Source: Dyadobacter sp. LHD-138 (GTDB taxonomy: Bacteria; Bacteroidota; Bacteroidia; Cytophagales; Spirosomataceae). From it: DNA of 64,000 nucleotides. Made by a program: the position numbers and the translations under genes. Positions within the stretch are counted from its first letter, which is position 1; each line of letters starts with the position of its first letter. Of this stretch, positions 1 to 7,503 are shown one piece after another. The notes beneath the pieces are model-generated. The model was not told the origin of the DNA, ran no database searches, and saw only the letters and a list, made by a program, of their open reading frames with translations. Location: assembly GCF_030929615.1 (NCBI RefSeq), contig NZ_JAVFVU010000013.1:159553-223552 (forward strand), read 5' to 3'.

Positions 1-1
1 G

Positions 2-1012
2 CCTGAATATTTTCGCAGTCAGCGCCAGATTATTATCGATACCGAAAAGCTGATTGCCAGGCGGAAAAAGATTAAAAAGGAGGAGTTTAACAGCATCTCC
101 AACGAGATCGGATTTGATCAGAAAGTATTGCGTTTGCGTTACGGGCAGTTTTTGGGAGAGGAATTTGAGCAAAATATTGGTGGCGGCGGAGGAGATGCCC
201 CACACGACGAGGGGCATGTTGAAAGCGGAAATGTCCTGGATAAATTCACCCATAAATCAGATTCCGAGGGCGAAGCGGCTGAAAACAGAAAGGCACAGCC
301 GAAGCCGCATCATCACGACCATGGTGCTGAAAGCCACGCAGATGCCGGCTCAAAAGACGCGATTGCGGAACTGATGGAGCAATATGTACACGCGCATGAC
401 GATGCCGAGATTAATACCTTTCACGAGCAATCGACAAAAAGTTTGTTAAAAATGGCTTTGGAACAAATGTGGCAGTCGGAGCTGCATTTGCGCTTGTACG
501 AACCCGAAAAGGCACTTCCGTTTGAGAACAAGGCACTGGAATTCCTGAAACAGGCGCAGCATAAGGCACGCGCATTCGTAAAAAAGAGCAGCTATGATCC
601 GCCTCCGATCAAAGAAAAAGAGAAGCGGCTGTCTGGTGAACTGACGGATCTGAGTAAAAATTTCAGTGCGGAAAAGGTGATTGATAAAATCAGAACGGAA
701 CAGTTGGCGGCCGAGGTTTTGGGTTATCTTGAATATGAGAAATTAAGTGTTTCGCAGCGCGCTAAATTTCAGGTTGCCGGCACGCAATTGTCCAATCGGT
801 TAATCAATAGCGGACCATTTAACGGCGGACTTCAAAACTGGTCGGTGCTGGGCGCATTACAAAAGCTGATTAGCGGGAAACTGATATCGGCAAAGGAAAA
901 ACAGCAGTTAAAAACGGAGCTTTACAAACGTTCGGGAGCTAATGTTCAAAGCGGGCGTTCCTATGCGAGTGAAAAGAAACTGGAAAATATTTTTTGGAAA
1001 AAACTTAAATAA
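2..1012 (+). CDS. C-terminal part of a large conserved Bacteroidota protein (possibly DUF4175-like), cut by window edge
   Basis: The reading frame is open from the first base and ends in TAA at 1010-1012, so 336 codons of a longer protein are visible. The visible part is hydrophilic and helical. A Lys/Glu-rich start (PEYFRSQRQIIIDTEKL) leads to the motif RLRYGQFLGEEFE, then a Gly run and a His/Asp/Glu-rich linker. After that comes a conserved-looking block with LRLYEPEKALPFENKALEF and YDPPPIKEKEKRLSGEL. I associate such C-termini with long membrane proteins of the MoxR/DUF58/BatA neighbourhood, sometimes labelled DUF4175, but this is recollection and not a search result. The TTG at 128 is not the true start, because coding clearly extends upstream. 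The next gene follows after 28 nt on the same strand, which suggests one operon. Biochemical function is unknown. Confidence 0.6.
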   Translation, partial: PEYFRSQRQIIIDTEKLIARRKKIKKEEFNSISNEIGFDQKVLRLRYGQFLGEEFEQNIGGGGGDAPHDEGHVESGNVLDKFTHKSDSEGEAAENRKAQPKPHHHDHGAESHADAGSKDAIAELMEQYVHAHDDAEINTFHEQSTKSLLKMALEQMWQSELHLRLYEPEKALPFENKALEFLKQAQHKARAFVKKSSYDPPPIKEKEKRLSGELTDLSKNFSAEKVIDKIRTEQLAAEVLGYLEYEKLSVSQRAKFQVAGTQLSNRLINSGPFNGGLQNWSVLGALQKLISGKLISAKEKQQLKTELYKRSGANVQSGRSYASEKKLENIFWKKLK

Positions 1013-1040
1013 TACCGGCATGAGCAATCCGGAATAACCT

Positions 1041-2714
1041 ATGGTTGCATTTGATTTCGACTGGTCAGATCCATTAAACCTGATGCTGATTTTATTTCTG
1101 ATTCTTCTGGGCGGCTTGCAAACCTGGCTTTTGCGAAGCAGTTTTGAAGCAGATTCCCGCAGAGTCAAACCACGGTTAAAAATCGCTTTAAATCTTCTTC
1201 TTTGGCTGGTTATCGCGGGGTTTGTGCTGCAACCGGTGTTGAAGACCAATGTGCCGTCGGGAAATATTCTGGTGGCCGGTAAAGGCGTACCTTCGGCAGA
1301 AATCAGCAGAGTTAGCGATCGTTTGCATGTACGGGCTGTCTTTTCTGTGCGTAGTTTCAAGGTCAGGAATACCGACACGTTAACGTTGCTTGGGCAGGAT
1401 TTTGAACCTTCTTTTTTCGCCAGACTGAGTCAGGTTTTGCCCCCATCGGCCCGGGTGAAATGGGTTCCGTATTTTGGAGATAACGAGATACAATCCATTT
1501 CCTGGAAAGGAGTTGTTCGCAAAGGTCAGTTGCAACGCGTCAGGGGTTTGATAACCTCCGGCAGTTCGCAATGGCTTAAACTCAAATTTGGAAACCAGAC
1601 TTTGGACAGCACCAGACTGGAAAAAGGAATGGAATCATTTGTGCTGGGTTTTCCAGTGTTTACCGAAAGGAGGACAGCGGTGGATTTGGTTTTGGGGGAT
1701 GAAGAAAAGGAGACTATTCAGTTTTTTGCACAGCCTTTACCGCCGTTGGTGTTTCAGTTCATTCTGAATAATCCTGATTTTGAAAGCAGAAATCTGGCAA
1801 CCTGGCTTGCGAATCGGGGGCATGCGGTGGAGCTTTCGACCGATTTGTCGAAGAATATCCGTAGTAAATTAACCCTCAACAAAGCGGGAAGCCCGGATGT
1901 CATTATTACTGATCCAAAAAATGCTTCTGAACCGCAGGTAAAAAAGGCGTTGGCAAACGGGAAGAGCATTTTGTTTATAAACCTTACCAATCCACCCGCC
2001 GAAGTTGCCTCAATCAATGCGTCTCTTGGGACTAAATTGCAGGTTAAAAAGATATCCAATGAAGAAGTACTTCCTGTGGCAGGAGAACTTACGAAACTCC
2101 CGTTTGAATTCGGCAAATCGAACGCATATCTGACAATTCCCAAATTTCCTGTTGCGGTTGAAAAATCGACGGGCAAGGTTGCGGTTAGTCTTTTGAATGA
2201 AACTTTCCCGACCTTGCTTAACGGAGATAGCGTTGCTTACAGTACTATCTGGACGTCTGTGCTGGCGGAAATTCACCCTGCATATCAAACCAATATTGAG
2301 GTAAATGCGCCGGTTTACAAGGGAATTGAAACAACGTTCCGGTTTAATAATCTGGTTGACAACCCGAAGGAAGTGATGATTGGCGGGGATACTTTACACG
2401 TGCACTATTCAGCCATTAATGGCCTGACTGCGAGTGCCGGTTATATCCCTTCCGACACGGCATGGCTTTCCCTGTCTCAGGACAACGAAATTGCGGTTGC
2501 CGACAGCACGGATTTCAATGGCTATTACAAAAGCCAGCTTGTTGAAAATTTTGTAGGAAGAAGATTAAAACTACAAACGGAGCTGGGCGGGATGCAAAAA
2601 TCAGCGGACTTACAGTCTCATGTGGTAAACGAAAGCAGAATTCCTGACTGGGTCTGGTTTCTTACCTTAATTTTCTGTTTCACTGCACTTTGGCTGGAAC
2701 CAAAATTTGACTAA
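1041..2714 (+). CDS. BatA-like membrane protein with two N-terminal and one C-terminal membrane segments
   Basis: This is a 557-residue protein. Two hydrophobic helices lie near the N-terminus (about residues 14-32 and 46-67), in the arrangement typical of BatA/aerotolerance-regulator N-terminal domains. A long predicted extracytoplasmic beta-rich region follows, with a central part (about 240-340) that reads like a Rossmann or DUF4350-type fold. A single C-terminal helix (about 535-552, VWFLTLIFCFTALWL) ends the protein. No von Willebrand MIDAS motif is visible. It directly follows another gene of the same presumed locus with a 28-nt gap. Related Bacteroidota clusters also encode MoxR ATPase and DUF58 proteins, which would lie to the left of this window. 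The role is probably in envelope or stress physiology; this is inferred from context only. Confidence 0.6.
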   Translation: MVAFDFDWSDPLNLMLILFLILLGGLQTWLLRSSFEADSRRVKPRLKIALNLLLWLVIAGFVLQPVLKTNVPSGNILVAGKGVPSAEISRVSDRLHVRAVFSVRSFKVRNTDTLTLLGQDFEPSFFARLSQVLPPSARVKWVPYFGDNEIQSISWKGVVRKGQLQRVRGLITSGSSQWLKLKFGNQTLDSTRLEKGMESFVLGFPVFTERRTAVDLVLGDEEKETIQFFAQPLPPLVFQFILNNPDFESRNLATWLANRGHAVELSTDLSKNIRSKLTLNKAGSPDVIITDPKNASEPQVKKALANGKSILFINLTNPPAEVASINASLGTKLQVKKISNEEVLPVAGELTKLPFEFGKSNAYLTIPKFPVAVEKSTGKVAVSLLNETFPTLLNGDSVAYSTIWTSVLAEIHPAYQTNIEVNAPVYKGIETTFRFNNLVDNPKEVMIGGDTLHVHYSAINGLTASAGYIPSDTAWLSLSQDNEIAVADSTDFNGYYKSQLVENFVGRRLKLQTELGGMQKSADLQSHVVNESRIPDWVWFLTLIFCFTALWLEPKFD

Positions 2715-2814
2715 GACCAAATTATACTCTCGGGCATTACTTTCCCCGGATCGTTAAATCGCTGATGTTTCCATAAATGTCACCGGGTTATGCGTCATTT
2801 CTTTCCCTTTACAC

Positions 2815-2822
2815 TATTTTTG
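2815..2822 (+). promoter_or_regulatory. Bacteroidota-type -7 promoter box before the HipA-like gene
   Basis: TATTTTTG matches the Bacteroidota -7 consensus TAnnTTTG and lies 61 nt upstream of the ATG at 2884. The surrounding bases (ACTATTTTTGCGG) recur before the TonB receptor at 30251. No good TTTG -33 element is visible. Confidence 0.4.
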
Positions 2823-2883
2823 CGGCCGTAAGAAGCGTTTTTTCTTATGGATAGCGGAGGTATAAATTTCGAATTGCAAACTT

Positions 2884-3681
2884 ATGGATGAAAACGGACC
2901 TCAACTTAGAACCGTCAATGTGATACGTTATGTGACGCCGTTGCGTGAAGGGGGCTCACTGCCCGCCATCGCCGAGGCTGACGACGACTTTTTATATGTA
3001 TTGAAATTCCGCGGTGCCGGTCAGGGTGTAAAAGCCCTGATTGCCGAATTGATAGGCGGAGAAATTGCCCGGGCACTTGGTATGCGTATTCCGGAAATTG
3101 TTTTTGCCAATCTCGATGAAATGTTTGGAATGACGGAGCCTGATGAGGAAATTCAGGATCTTTTAAAGGCCAGTACAGGCCTCAATCTTGCCATGCATTA
3201 TCTGTCGGGAGCCATTACTTTTGACCCGCAGGTTACGACCATAGATGCGAAACTAGCCTCTGAGATTGTATGGCTGGACTGCCTTTTGACCAACGTTGAC
3301 CGTACGGCCAGGAACACCAATATGCTTATCTGGCATAAGGAATTATGGCTGATCGATCATGGTGCCTCCCTGTATTTTCACCATTCCTGGACCAACTGGG
3401 AAGAGCAGGCAAAAAGGCCGTTTGCTCAGATCAAGGATCATGTTTTGTTGTCAAAAGCAACCGAGTTGGATGCGGTTGATACGGCATTCAAGGCGATTTT
3501 AACGGATGAGCTTATCCATTCCATTTGCTCGCTGATCCCGGACGACTGGCTTTTGCGGGATGCGCCGTTTGCGTCGCCAGAGGAACATCGTCAGGCTTAC
3601 GCCAACTTTTTAATTTCAAGAATTTCAGTGTCAGAAGTATTTGTAACAGGAGCACAGCATGCAAGAACATCACTTATTTGA
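2884..3681 (+). CDS. HipA-like kinase family protein (HipA_2 type)
   Basis: This 265-residue protein has the core of a HipA-type Ser/Thr kinase. K41 in LYVLKFRG is the candidate ATP-binding lysine, a helical region follows, and the catalytic loop TNVDRTARNTN carries D139 and N144. The metal-binding motif LIDHG has D158. It is much shorter than E. coli HipA (about 440 aa) and lacks the HipA N-terminal domain, which fits the compact HipA_2 family. The 3' end overlaps the downstream DUF3037 gene by 23 nt, so the two are almost certainly cotranscribed. No HipB-type DNA-binding antitoxin is present, which argues against a classical HipBA module. Targets and biological role are unknown. Confidence 0.8.
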   Translation: MDENGPQLRTVNVIRYVTPLREGGSLPAIAEADDDFLYVLKFRGAGQGVKALIAELIGGEIARALGMRIPEIVFANLDEMFGMTEPDEEIQDLLKASTGLNLAMHYLSGAITFDPQVTTIDAKLASEIVWLDCLLTNVDRTARNTNMLIWHKELWLIDHGASLYFHHSWTNWEEQAKRPFAQIKDHVLLSKATELDAVDTAFKAILTDELIHSICSLIPDDWLLRDAPFASPEEHRQAYANFLISRISVSEVFVTGAQHARTSLI

Positions 3682-4042
3682 GTACGCCGTCATTCGCGTC
3701 GTACCCAGAGTCGAACGTGAAGAATTTTTAAATGTTGGCGTGATCCTTTATTGCCAGAAACAAGGGTTTTTACAGAGTAAATTTAATCTGGATCACGGTC
3801 GCCTTAAGGCATTTTCGGGCAGTGTTGATGTGTCTGAGCTGGAAGAATATCTTGCTGTGCTAAACCGGATCTGTATCGGTGGAACCAAATCGGGGCCTAT
3901 CGGAAGTCTGCCTATTGCTTCGCGTTTTCGCTGGCTGACAGCAACCAGAAGTACGGTGGTACAGACATCAAAAGTTCATCCTGGTTTTTGTAAAAACGCG
4001 GGAGAGACACTTGAAAAATTATTCAGGGACCTGGTTCTTTGA
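3659..4042 (+). CDS. DUF3037 family protein
   Basis: The 127-residue protein begins with a typical DUF3037 signature: LFEYAVIRVVPRVEREEFLN followed by VGVILYC. Start selection is supported by AGGAG at 3648-3652, six bases before the ATG, which is a rare clear Shine-Dalgarno in this window. The gene starts inside the last codons of the HipA-like kinase (23-nt overlap), so translation is probably coupled. Pairing of DUF3037 with compact HipA-like kinases recurs in many bacteria and suggests a functional partner such as a substrate, regulator or antitoxin. None of these roles is established by the sequence. Confidence 0.8.
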   Translation: MQEHHLFEYAVIRVVPRVEREEFLNVGVILYCQKQGFLQSKFNLDHGRLKAFSGSVDVSELEEYLAVLNRICIGGTKSGPIGSLPIASRFRWLTATRSTVVQTSKVHPGFCKNAGETLEKLFRDLVL

Positions 4043-4087
4043 TCCCGGCATTATAATAACCTGCTTTCGTAGGTGAATTGGACTTAT

Positions 4088-4125
4088 AAAAAGTGCTGCA
4101 TCCACGTTTGGAATGCAGCACTTTT
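4088..4125. terminator. Bidirectional terminator between convergent genes
   Basis: Arms AAAAAGTGCTGCAT (4088-4101) and ATGCAGCACTTTT (4113-4125) form a long stem with an 11-nt loop. A-rich and T-rich ends on either side suit both the DUF3037 gene (+) and the thioredoxin-like gene (-). Confidence 0.8.
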
Positions 4126-4132
4126 AGATCCG

Positions 4133-4618
4133 TTAAAAGGATTTTAACGCCTTGAAAATTTCTGAATAAGGTTGTTCTCCTTCAAAAGTTTTAACCAGCT
4201 TTCCTGTTTTGTCGTACATCACGATGTAAGGAAACGACCTGATCTGATAATATTTCTGAACCAGATAAGACGTTCCTTCTGTACCCAATTTGACGTTCGG
4301 ATAAGAGGCCAGATTGTACGTTTTTTCAAACTGCTTCACCATTTCCATGGGCTGAAAAGTCACCATAATCAGCTGCTTGTTGCTAATTACCGTGTAGTTT
4401 TTAAGCAAAGCTTTGGTGAAATCCTGGCAATGGTCGCAATCCGGTGAAAAGTACATCAGTACCACAGGACCCGGCGTCAACTGCGAAAAATTGTAAGGTT
4501 TTCCGTTTGTGAGGGTCATCTGAAACGGAGCAATTTTTTTCATACCCGTTGCCGTTTGACTAAATGCAGCTGCGGAAAGAAGCACGAAGAGCAATAATGG
4601 AATTATTTTTTTAGACAT
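4133..4618 (-). CDS. Exported thioredoxin-like/TlpA-type protein
   Basis: I place the start at the ATG at 4618 (MSKKIIPLLLFVLLSAAAFS), which gives a 161-residue protein with a clean signal peptide. An in-frame ATG seven codons upstream (4639) would only add residues before it. The mature part is a thioredoxin fold with the redox motif CDHC (C61 and C64) after VVLMYFSPD, and a cis-proline site in RSFPYIVMYD. This is the form expected of a periplasmic thiol oxidoreductase related to TlpA/ResA. It stands alone between a terminator and the PIN toxin gene. Partner proteins are not identifiable; a general periplasmic reductase role is likely. Confidence 0.85.
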   Translation of the reverse strand: MSKKIIPLLLFVLLSAAAFSQTATGMKKIAPFQMTLTNGKPYNFSQLTPGPVVLMYFSPDCDHCQDFTKALLKNYTVISNKQLIMVTFQPMEMVKQFEKTYNLASYPNVKLGTEGTSYLVQKYYQIRSFPYIVMYDKTGKLVKTFEGEQPYSEIFKALKSF

Positions 4619-4672
4619 CTGAATTGAAATTTTTAACAAGGCTGCAAGATAGGATTCTTTTTGAAGACAAGT

Positions 4673-5089
4673 TTAATCTTCGGCACTTAGAATTTTGAGA
4701 AATGATTTGAGGTCGACGATATTCAGTTTCGGAAACGGAAGGGCCTTGAAGACATCAAAATCGGTATCGTTGGTAATGAGGTAATCACAGCCAGCACTCA
4801 GAGCCTGGTCCGAAAACTTGTTGTCATCCGGATCATTTGAGATTATACTCCATTTGTAGGCTGGTTCTGTAAAAACAACGTTTGGGGCAAGAGCAAGTTG
4901 GTGGAGAATAAATTGGGAAGTTTGAGCCGAATAGGTGGCTGTCAGAATTTCGTCATATTCAAGCAATATTTCAGTACTCAGATACCATTCAAATTTTCCG
5001 GATCTGAAATCCTGGTAAAGTTGGTAGTAAGGGCTTTGGGGAGGTATCGAGGCTCGTAAGCAATTTGTGTCAATTACAACACCCATCAT
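4673..5089 (-). CDS. PIN-domain ribonuclease toxin
   Basis: The 138-residue protein has the PIN-domain acidic residues: D7 in VVIDTN, E44 in ILLEYDEI, D88/D89 in NDPDDNKF, and D108/D110 in LITNDTDFD. These coordinate metal for RNA cleavage in VapC-like toxins. The organisation of the motifs matches the COG1569-type PIN family of putative toxins. The start ATG overlaps the stop of the upstream small gene as ATGA (5086-5089), a normal toxin-antitoxin arrangement with translational coupling. The RNA target is unknown. Confidence 0.8.
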   Translation of the reverse strand: MMGVVIDTNCLRASIPPQSPYYQLYQDFRSGKFEWYLSTEILLEYDEILTATYSAQTSQFILHQLALAPNVVFTEPAYKWSIISNDPDDNKFSDQALSAGCDYLITNDTDFDVFKALPFPKLNIVDLKSFLKILSAED

Positions 5090-5325
5090 CCGATTTTGAA
5101 CTTGTCGTCAGAAAGCATCTTGTCAAAGTCTTCATTGGAGTATTGCTTTTCTTTTAGCACCTGGTTACGCTCATTTTGAAGCCGGTTGTCAAAATAATCC
5201 ATCAATATTTTGCGAACTTCAAGGGTTTCAACTTCACTCATGTTCTGGTCAAAAAGGCGCAACATGCTAATTTGCATATCATTAAGCTTTTCTGTGCCCC
5301 CTGCTTTTGGTTTTGAAGAGATCAT
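5086..5325 (-). CDS. Antitoxin partner of the PIN toxin
   Basis: This 79-residue hydrophilic protein lies immediately upstream of the PIN toxin and shares an ATGA overlap with it. Its middle (MSEVETLEVRKILMDYFDNR) is predicted helical. The C-terminal part is charged, which fits a toxin-binding antitoxin tail. No ribbon-helix-helix or AbrB motif is obvious from reading. The assignment rests mainly on position and size. Small proteins of this look next to COG1569 PIN toxins are common in Bacteroidota. Confidence 0.65.
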   Translation of the reverse strand: MISSKPKAGGTEKLNDMQISMLRLFDQNMSEVETLEVRKILMDYFDNRLQNERNQVLKEKQYSNEDFDKMLSDDKFKIG

Positions 5326-5472
5326 GGCTTTTTATTTTTTGATAGTTAATAAACCTTAACAAAAATAACCAATTTCAGTATACAAAAGACACGCGCTCAC
5401 GGAAGGATCAATCTTTTACATTCCCTTTACAATGTTTTACAACCCATTAACCAGGACGCTCGGGGTTATCTC

Positions 5473-5480
5473 TACTTTTG
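5473..5480 (+). promoter_or_regulatory. -7 promoter box before the secreted-protein pair
   Basis: TACTTTTG matches TAnnTTTG and lies 47 nt before the ATG at 5528. It supports transcription starting near 5487, and thus supports choosing the start at 5528 over an upstream ATG at 5432. Confidence 0.45.
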
Positions 5481-5527
5481 ATTCCGGCTCTCAGGGCCGT
5501 CAATCATTCACTTTAAAACAATCAATC

Positions 5528-5935
5528 ATGAAAAAAGTAACGCTTTCAGTATTCGGTCTTTTGCTATTGAGTTCCGGAATTTCATTCGGACAAAAAGCTT
5601 TTAGTAACTGTTCTGCCGCATTTTTGAATAACAAAATGGTGGTGGACGAATATAGCACCAAGGGGAAAAGCACGATAGGCGCTAATGCGACCGGCACTTT
5701 GACCGTTTGTACGACAGAACTTAGTCCGTCATCGGCTAAGGCTGTCGAAAAGATTGTTTTTAAAATTGCAATCAGAGACAAGGACACGAAAACCCTGCTG
5801 ATGTTTTCTGACGAAGCTTTTAATCAGGTCAATATTCAGCAGGTCCTGAAAAAATGTGAAAAGGGCGACCATATCGTTTTAATGACGACGGACAATCAAT
5901 ACGCTCTGCCACACAACGAAATTCTGGTGATGTAA
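5528..5935 (+). CDS. Small secreted protein of unknown function
   Basis: The start at 5528 (MKKVTLSVFGLLLLSSGISFG) gives a 135-residue protein with a clear signal peptide cleaved near FGQ. The in-frame extension to 5432 has no signal-like character and would lie upstream of the likely promoter. The mature protein is beta-rich with three cysteines (NCSAAF, VCTTEL, KKCEKGD). Its C-terminal segment QVLKKCEKGDHIVLMT resembles EVLKSAKAGDHLIIDP in the next gene, so the two are probably divergent paralogs. I recognise no domain. The following membrane-anchored regulator is on the same strand and may sense or control these proteins. Confidence 0.7.
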   Translation: MKKVTLSVFGLLLLSSGISFGQKAFSNCSAAFLNNKMVVDEYSTKGKSTIGANATGTLTVCTTELSPSSAKAVEKIVFKIAIRDKDTKTLLMFSDEAFNQVNIQQVLKKCEKGDHIVLMTTDNQYALPHNEILVM

Positions 5936-5952
5936 ATAATGGTTTTCATTTT

Positions 5953-6426
5953 ATGCAAAACAACATGAAAAATATATCGTTAAACCTATTGCTGACAATG
6001 CTTTTCACGCTGACGTTGGCTGTATCGGAAGCGCTCCCGGGAAGCACGGCCGACAGTTTTTACTATAATCCGTTAATGTTAAATGGAAAATCGATGAACA
6101 TTGAAAAGTTTTCAGTGGTTGCGAAAGGAGTTTTGAATATGATTGGAGAAAATTCAGGATCAGGCCAGCGGGAGAAAATTCCCTTTTTCATTTATCTGAC
6201 GAGAGCTGGTAAAATCGTTAATGCGAATGCCTGCAACCGTGCTTACCCGGTTATGTCCGTTGAAATCTCTGAGGTTTTAAAATCTGCAAAGGCGGGGGAT
6301 CATTTGATCATAGATCCGGCGAATAAAAGTGAAAAGGCGGGCAGAAGAGTTTTGACAGTGAAAGGTTACCAGCCAGCGCCTCAGTTTAACTGGTTTTATG
6401 GTTTGATTAAAAATGATAAATGTTGA
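5953..6426 (+). CDS. Small secreted protein, probable paralog of the preceding gene
   Basis: This is a 157-residue protein, or 153 if the ATG at 5965 (MKNISLNLLL) is used. An N-terminal signal peptide runs to about residue 30. A beta-rich domain follows with NGKSMNIEKFSVVAKGVLNM and ends in SEVLKSAKAGDHLIIDP. That C-terminal motif and the overall size match the preceding gene, 17 nt upstream. Similar two-part folds occur in GldM-like C-terminal domains, but I cannot support that assignment. The function is unknown. Confidence 0.65.
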   Translation: MQNNMKNISLNLLLTMLFTLTLAVSEALPGSTADSFYYNPLMLNGKSMNIEKFSVVAKGVLNMIGENSGSGQREKIPFFIYLTRAGKIVNANACNRAYPVMSVEISEVLKSAKAGDHLIIDPANKSEKAGRRVLTVKGYQPAPQFNWFYGLIKNDKC

Positions 6427-6479
6427 GATTGTTATCCCGGTCTGGTAAATTTGTGTATGACGAAGCCTCTGAAAAGTAA

Positions 6480-7406
6480 ATGATGGAATCATTCGTGAAA
6501 ATTCGTGTGTTGATAAGCGCCATCAAGATGAAAATGCTGGCTCTGGGTCTCCTGTGTGGGTTGTTCCTGTCCATCGATAAGGCTACTGGCAATAACGATT
6601 CGGTTCTTTTTTCTGAAAATGCAAATCTGGCGCTTCGTCGGACGGCACATCTGCTGCTGGCTGCCAACGGCGATTCAACTTCCCGTATCAAGCCGGTAAA
6701 ACAATCGGATAATACATTTACTGTGCAGCTGGGAGCGCTTTTCGATTATGATAAGCTGCCGGATTTATTGCAGGAATCTTTGACGTTACACGGGATCAGC
6801 CGCGGATACAATGTGACGCTTATCAATTGCGAGAATGAGGCGCTTGAACTGGGCTATAGTTTTCTTGACTTAAAGCAGAACGGAAGTGTTCCTTGTGGTG
6901 GCCGCAAGAAAAATGCAGGATGTTATCTTTTGAAGGTACGTTTTGAGCCTGAGACCAAACTTGCTTCAAGTTCCAACTGGTGGCTTTTGACGTTTGGTAG
7001 TCTGCTGGCCGGACTGGGTTTTATTGTCTGGAAAAGAAAACGGAAAGACCATGTTTTAGAGGTCGCATTGGAATCTGGTGTTCAGGATAATGCTGAGAAT
7101 ATTTTTTCGAAAATAAGGTTTGGGAACTCAACTTTGGATATCGCAAACCTGAGTTTGATTTCGGGCAACAAAACACATAATCTGACTTATCGGGAAGGTA
7201 AGCTTTTGAATCTTTTTACTGACAATAAAAACCAGATATTGGAACGGGACTTTATACTGAAATCCGTTTGGGAAGACGAAGGAATAATCGTCGGACGGAG
7301 TGTGGATGTATTTGTTTCGAGATTGCGGAAAATGCTGGCCGGAGATTCCAATGTAAAAATCAGTGCTATACATGGCGTTGGTTACCGGTTGGAAGTTTCT
7401 GAATAA
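6480..7406 (+). CDS. ToxR-like membrane-anchored winged-helix transcription regulator
   Basis: This 308-residue protein has an N-terminal hydrophobic segment (about residues 17-32) and a periplasmic-looking domain of about 130 residues containing three cysteines (NCENEA, PCGGRKKNAGC). One membrane helix follows (about 163-181, WWLLTFGSLLAGLGFIVW) with a basic stop (KRKRK). The last 95 residues form an OmpR/PhoB-type winged helix, with LTYREGKLLNLF, RSVDVFVSRLRKML and the wing HGVGYRLEV. There is no receiver domain and no kinase, so it should act as a one-component sensor whose DNA-binding part faces the cytoplasm, with topology opposite to ToxR. The start is uncertain: ATGs at residues 17 and 19 are also possible. 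Confidence 0.75.
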   Translation: MMESFVKIRVLISAIKMKMLALGLLCGLFLSIDKATGNNDSVLFSENANLALRRTAHLLLAANGDSTSRIKPVKQSDNTFTVQLGALFDYDKLPDLLQESLTLHGISRGYNVTLINCENEALELGYSFLDLKQNGSVPCGGRKKNAGCYLLKVRFEPETKLASSSNWWLLTFGSLLAGLGFIVWKRKRKDHVLEVALESGVQDNAENIFSKIRFGNSTLDIANLSLISGNKTHNLTYREGKLLNLFTDNKNQILERDFILKSVWEDEGIIVGRSVDVFVSRLRKMLAGDSNVKISAIHGVGYRLEVSE

Positions 7407-7445
7407 GGCTGATTCTAGCTTTGGGTAGTCAGGTTTTTCTCGTGA

Positions 7446-7478
7446 AAAGAAGTCAACTTTTTAAAAGTTGACTTCTTT
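7446..7478. terminator. Bidirectional terminator between convergent genes
   Basis: AAAGAAGTCAACT (7446-7458) pairs with AGTTGACTTCTTT (7466-7478) across a short loop. It separates the winged-helix regulator (+) from the GMC oxidoreductase (-). Confidence 0.75.
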
Positions 7479-7503
7479 GAATATGGCGGTTCCACATTCA
7501 GGT

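Noticed and set aside
5432..5527. N-terminal extension of the first small secreted protein
   Set aside because: It precedes a clean signal peptide at 5528 and overlaps the likely promoter box at 5473, so it is very unlikely to be translated.
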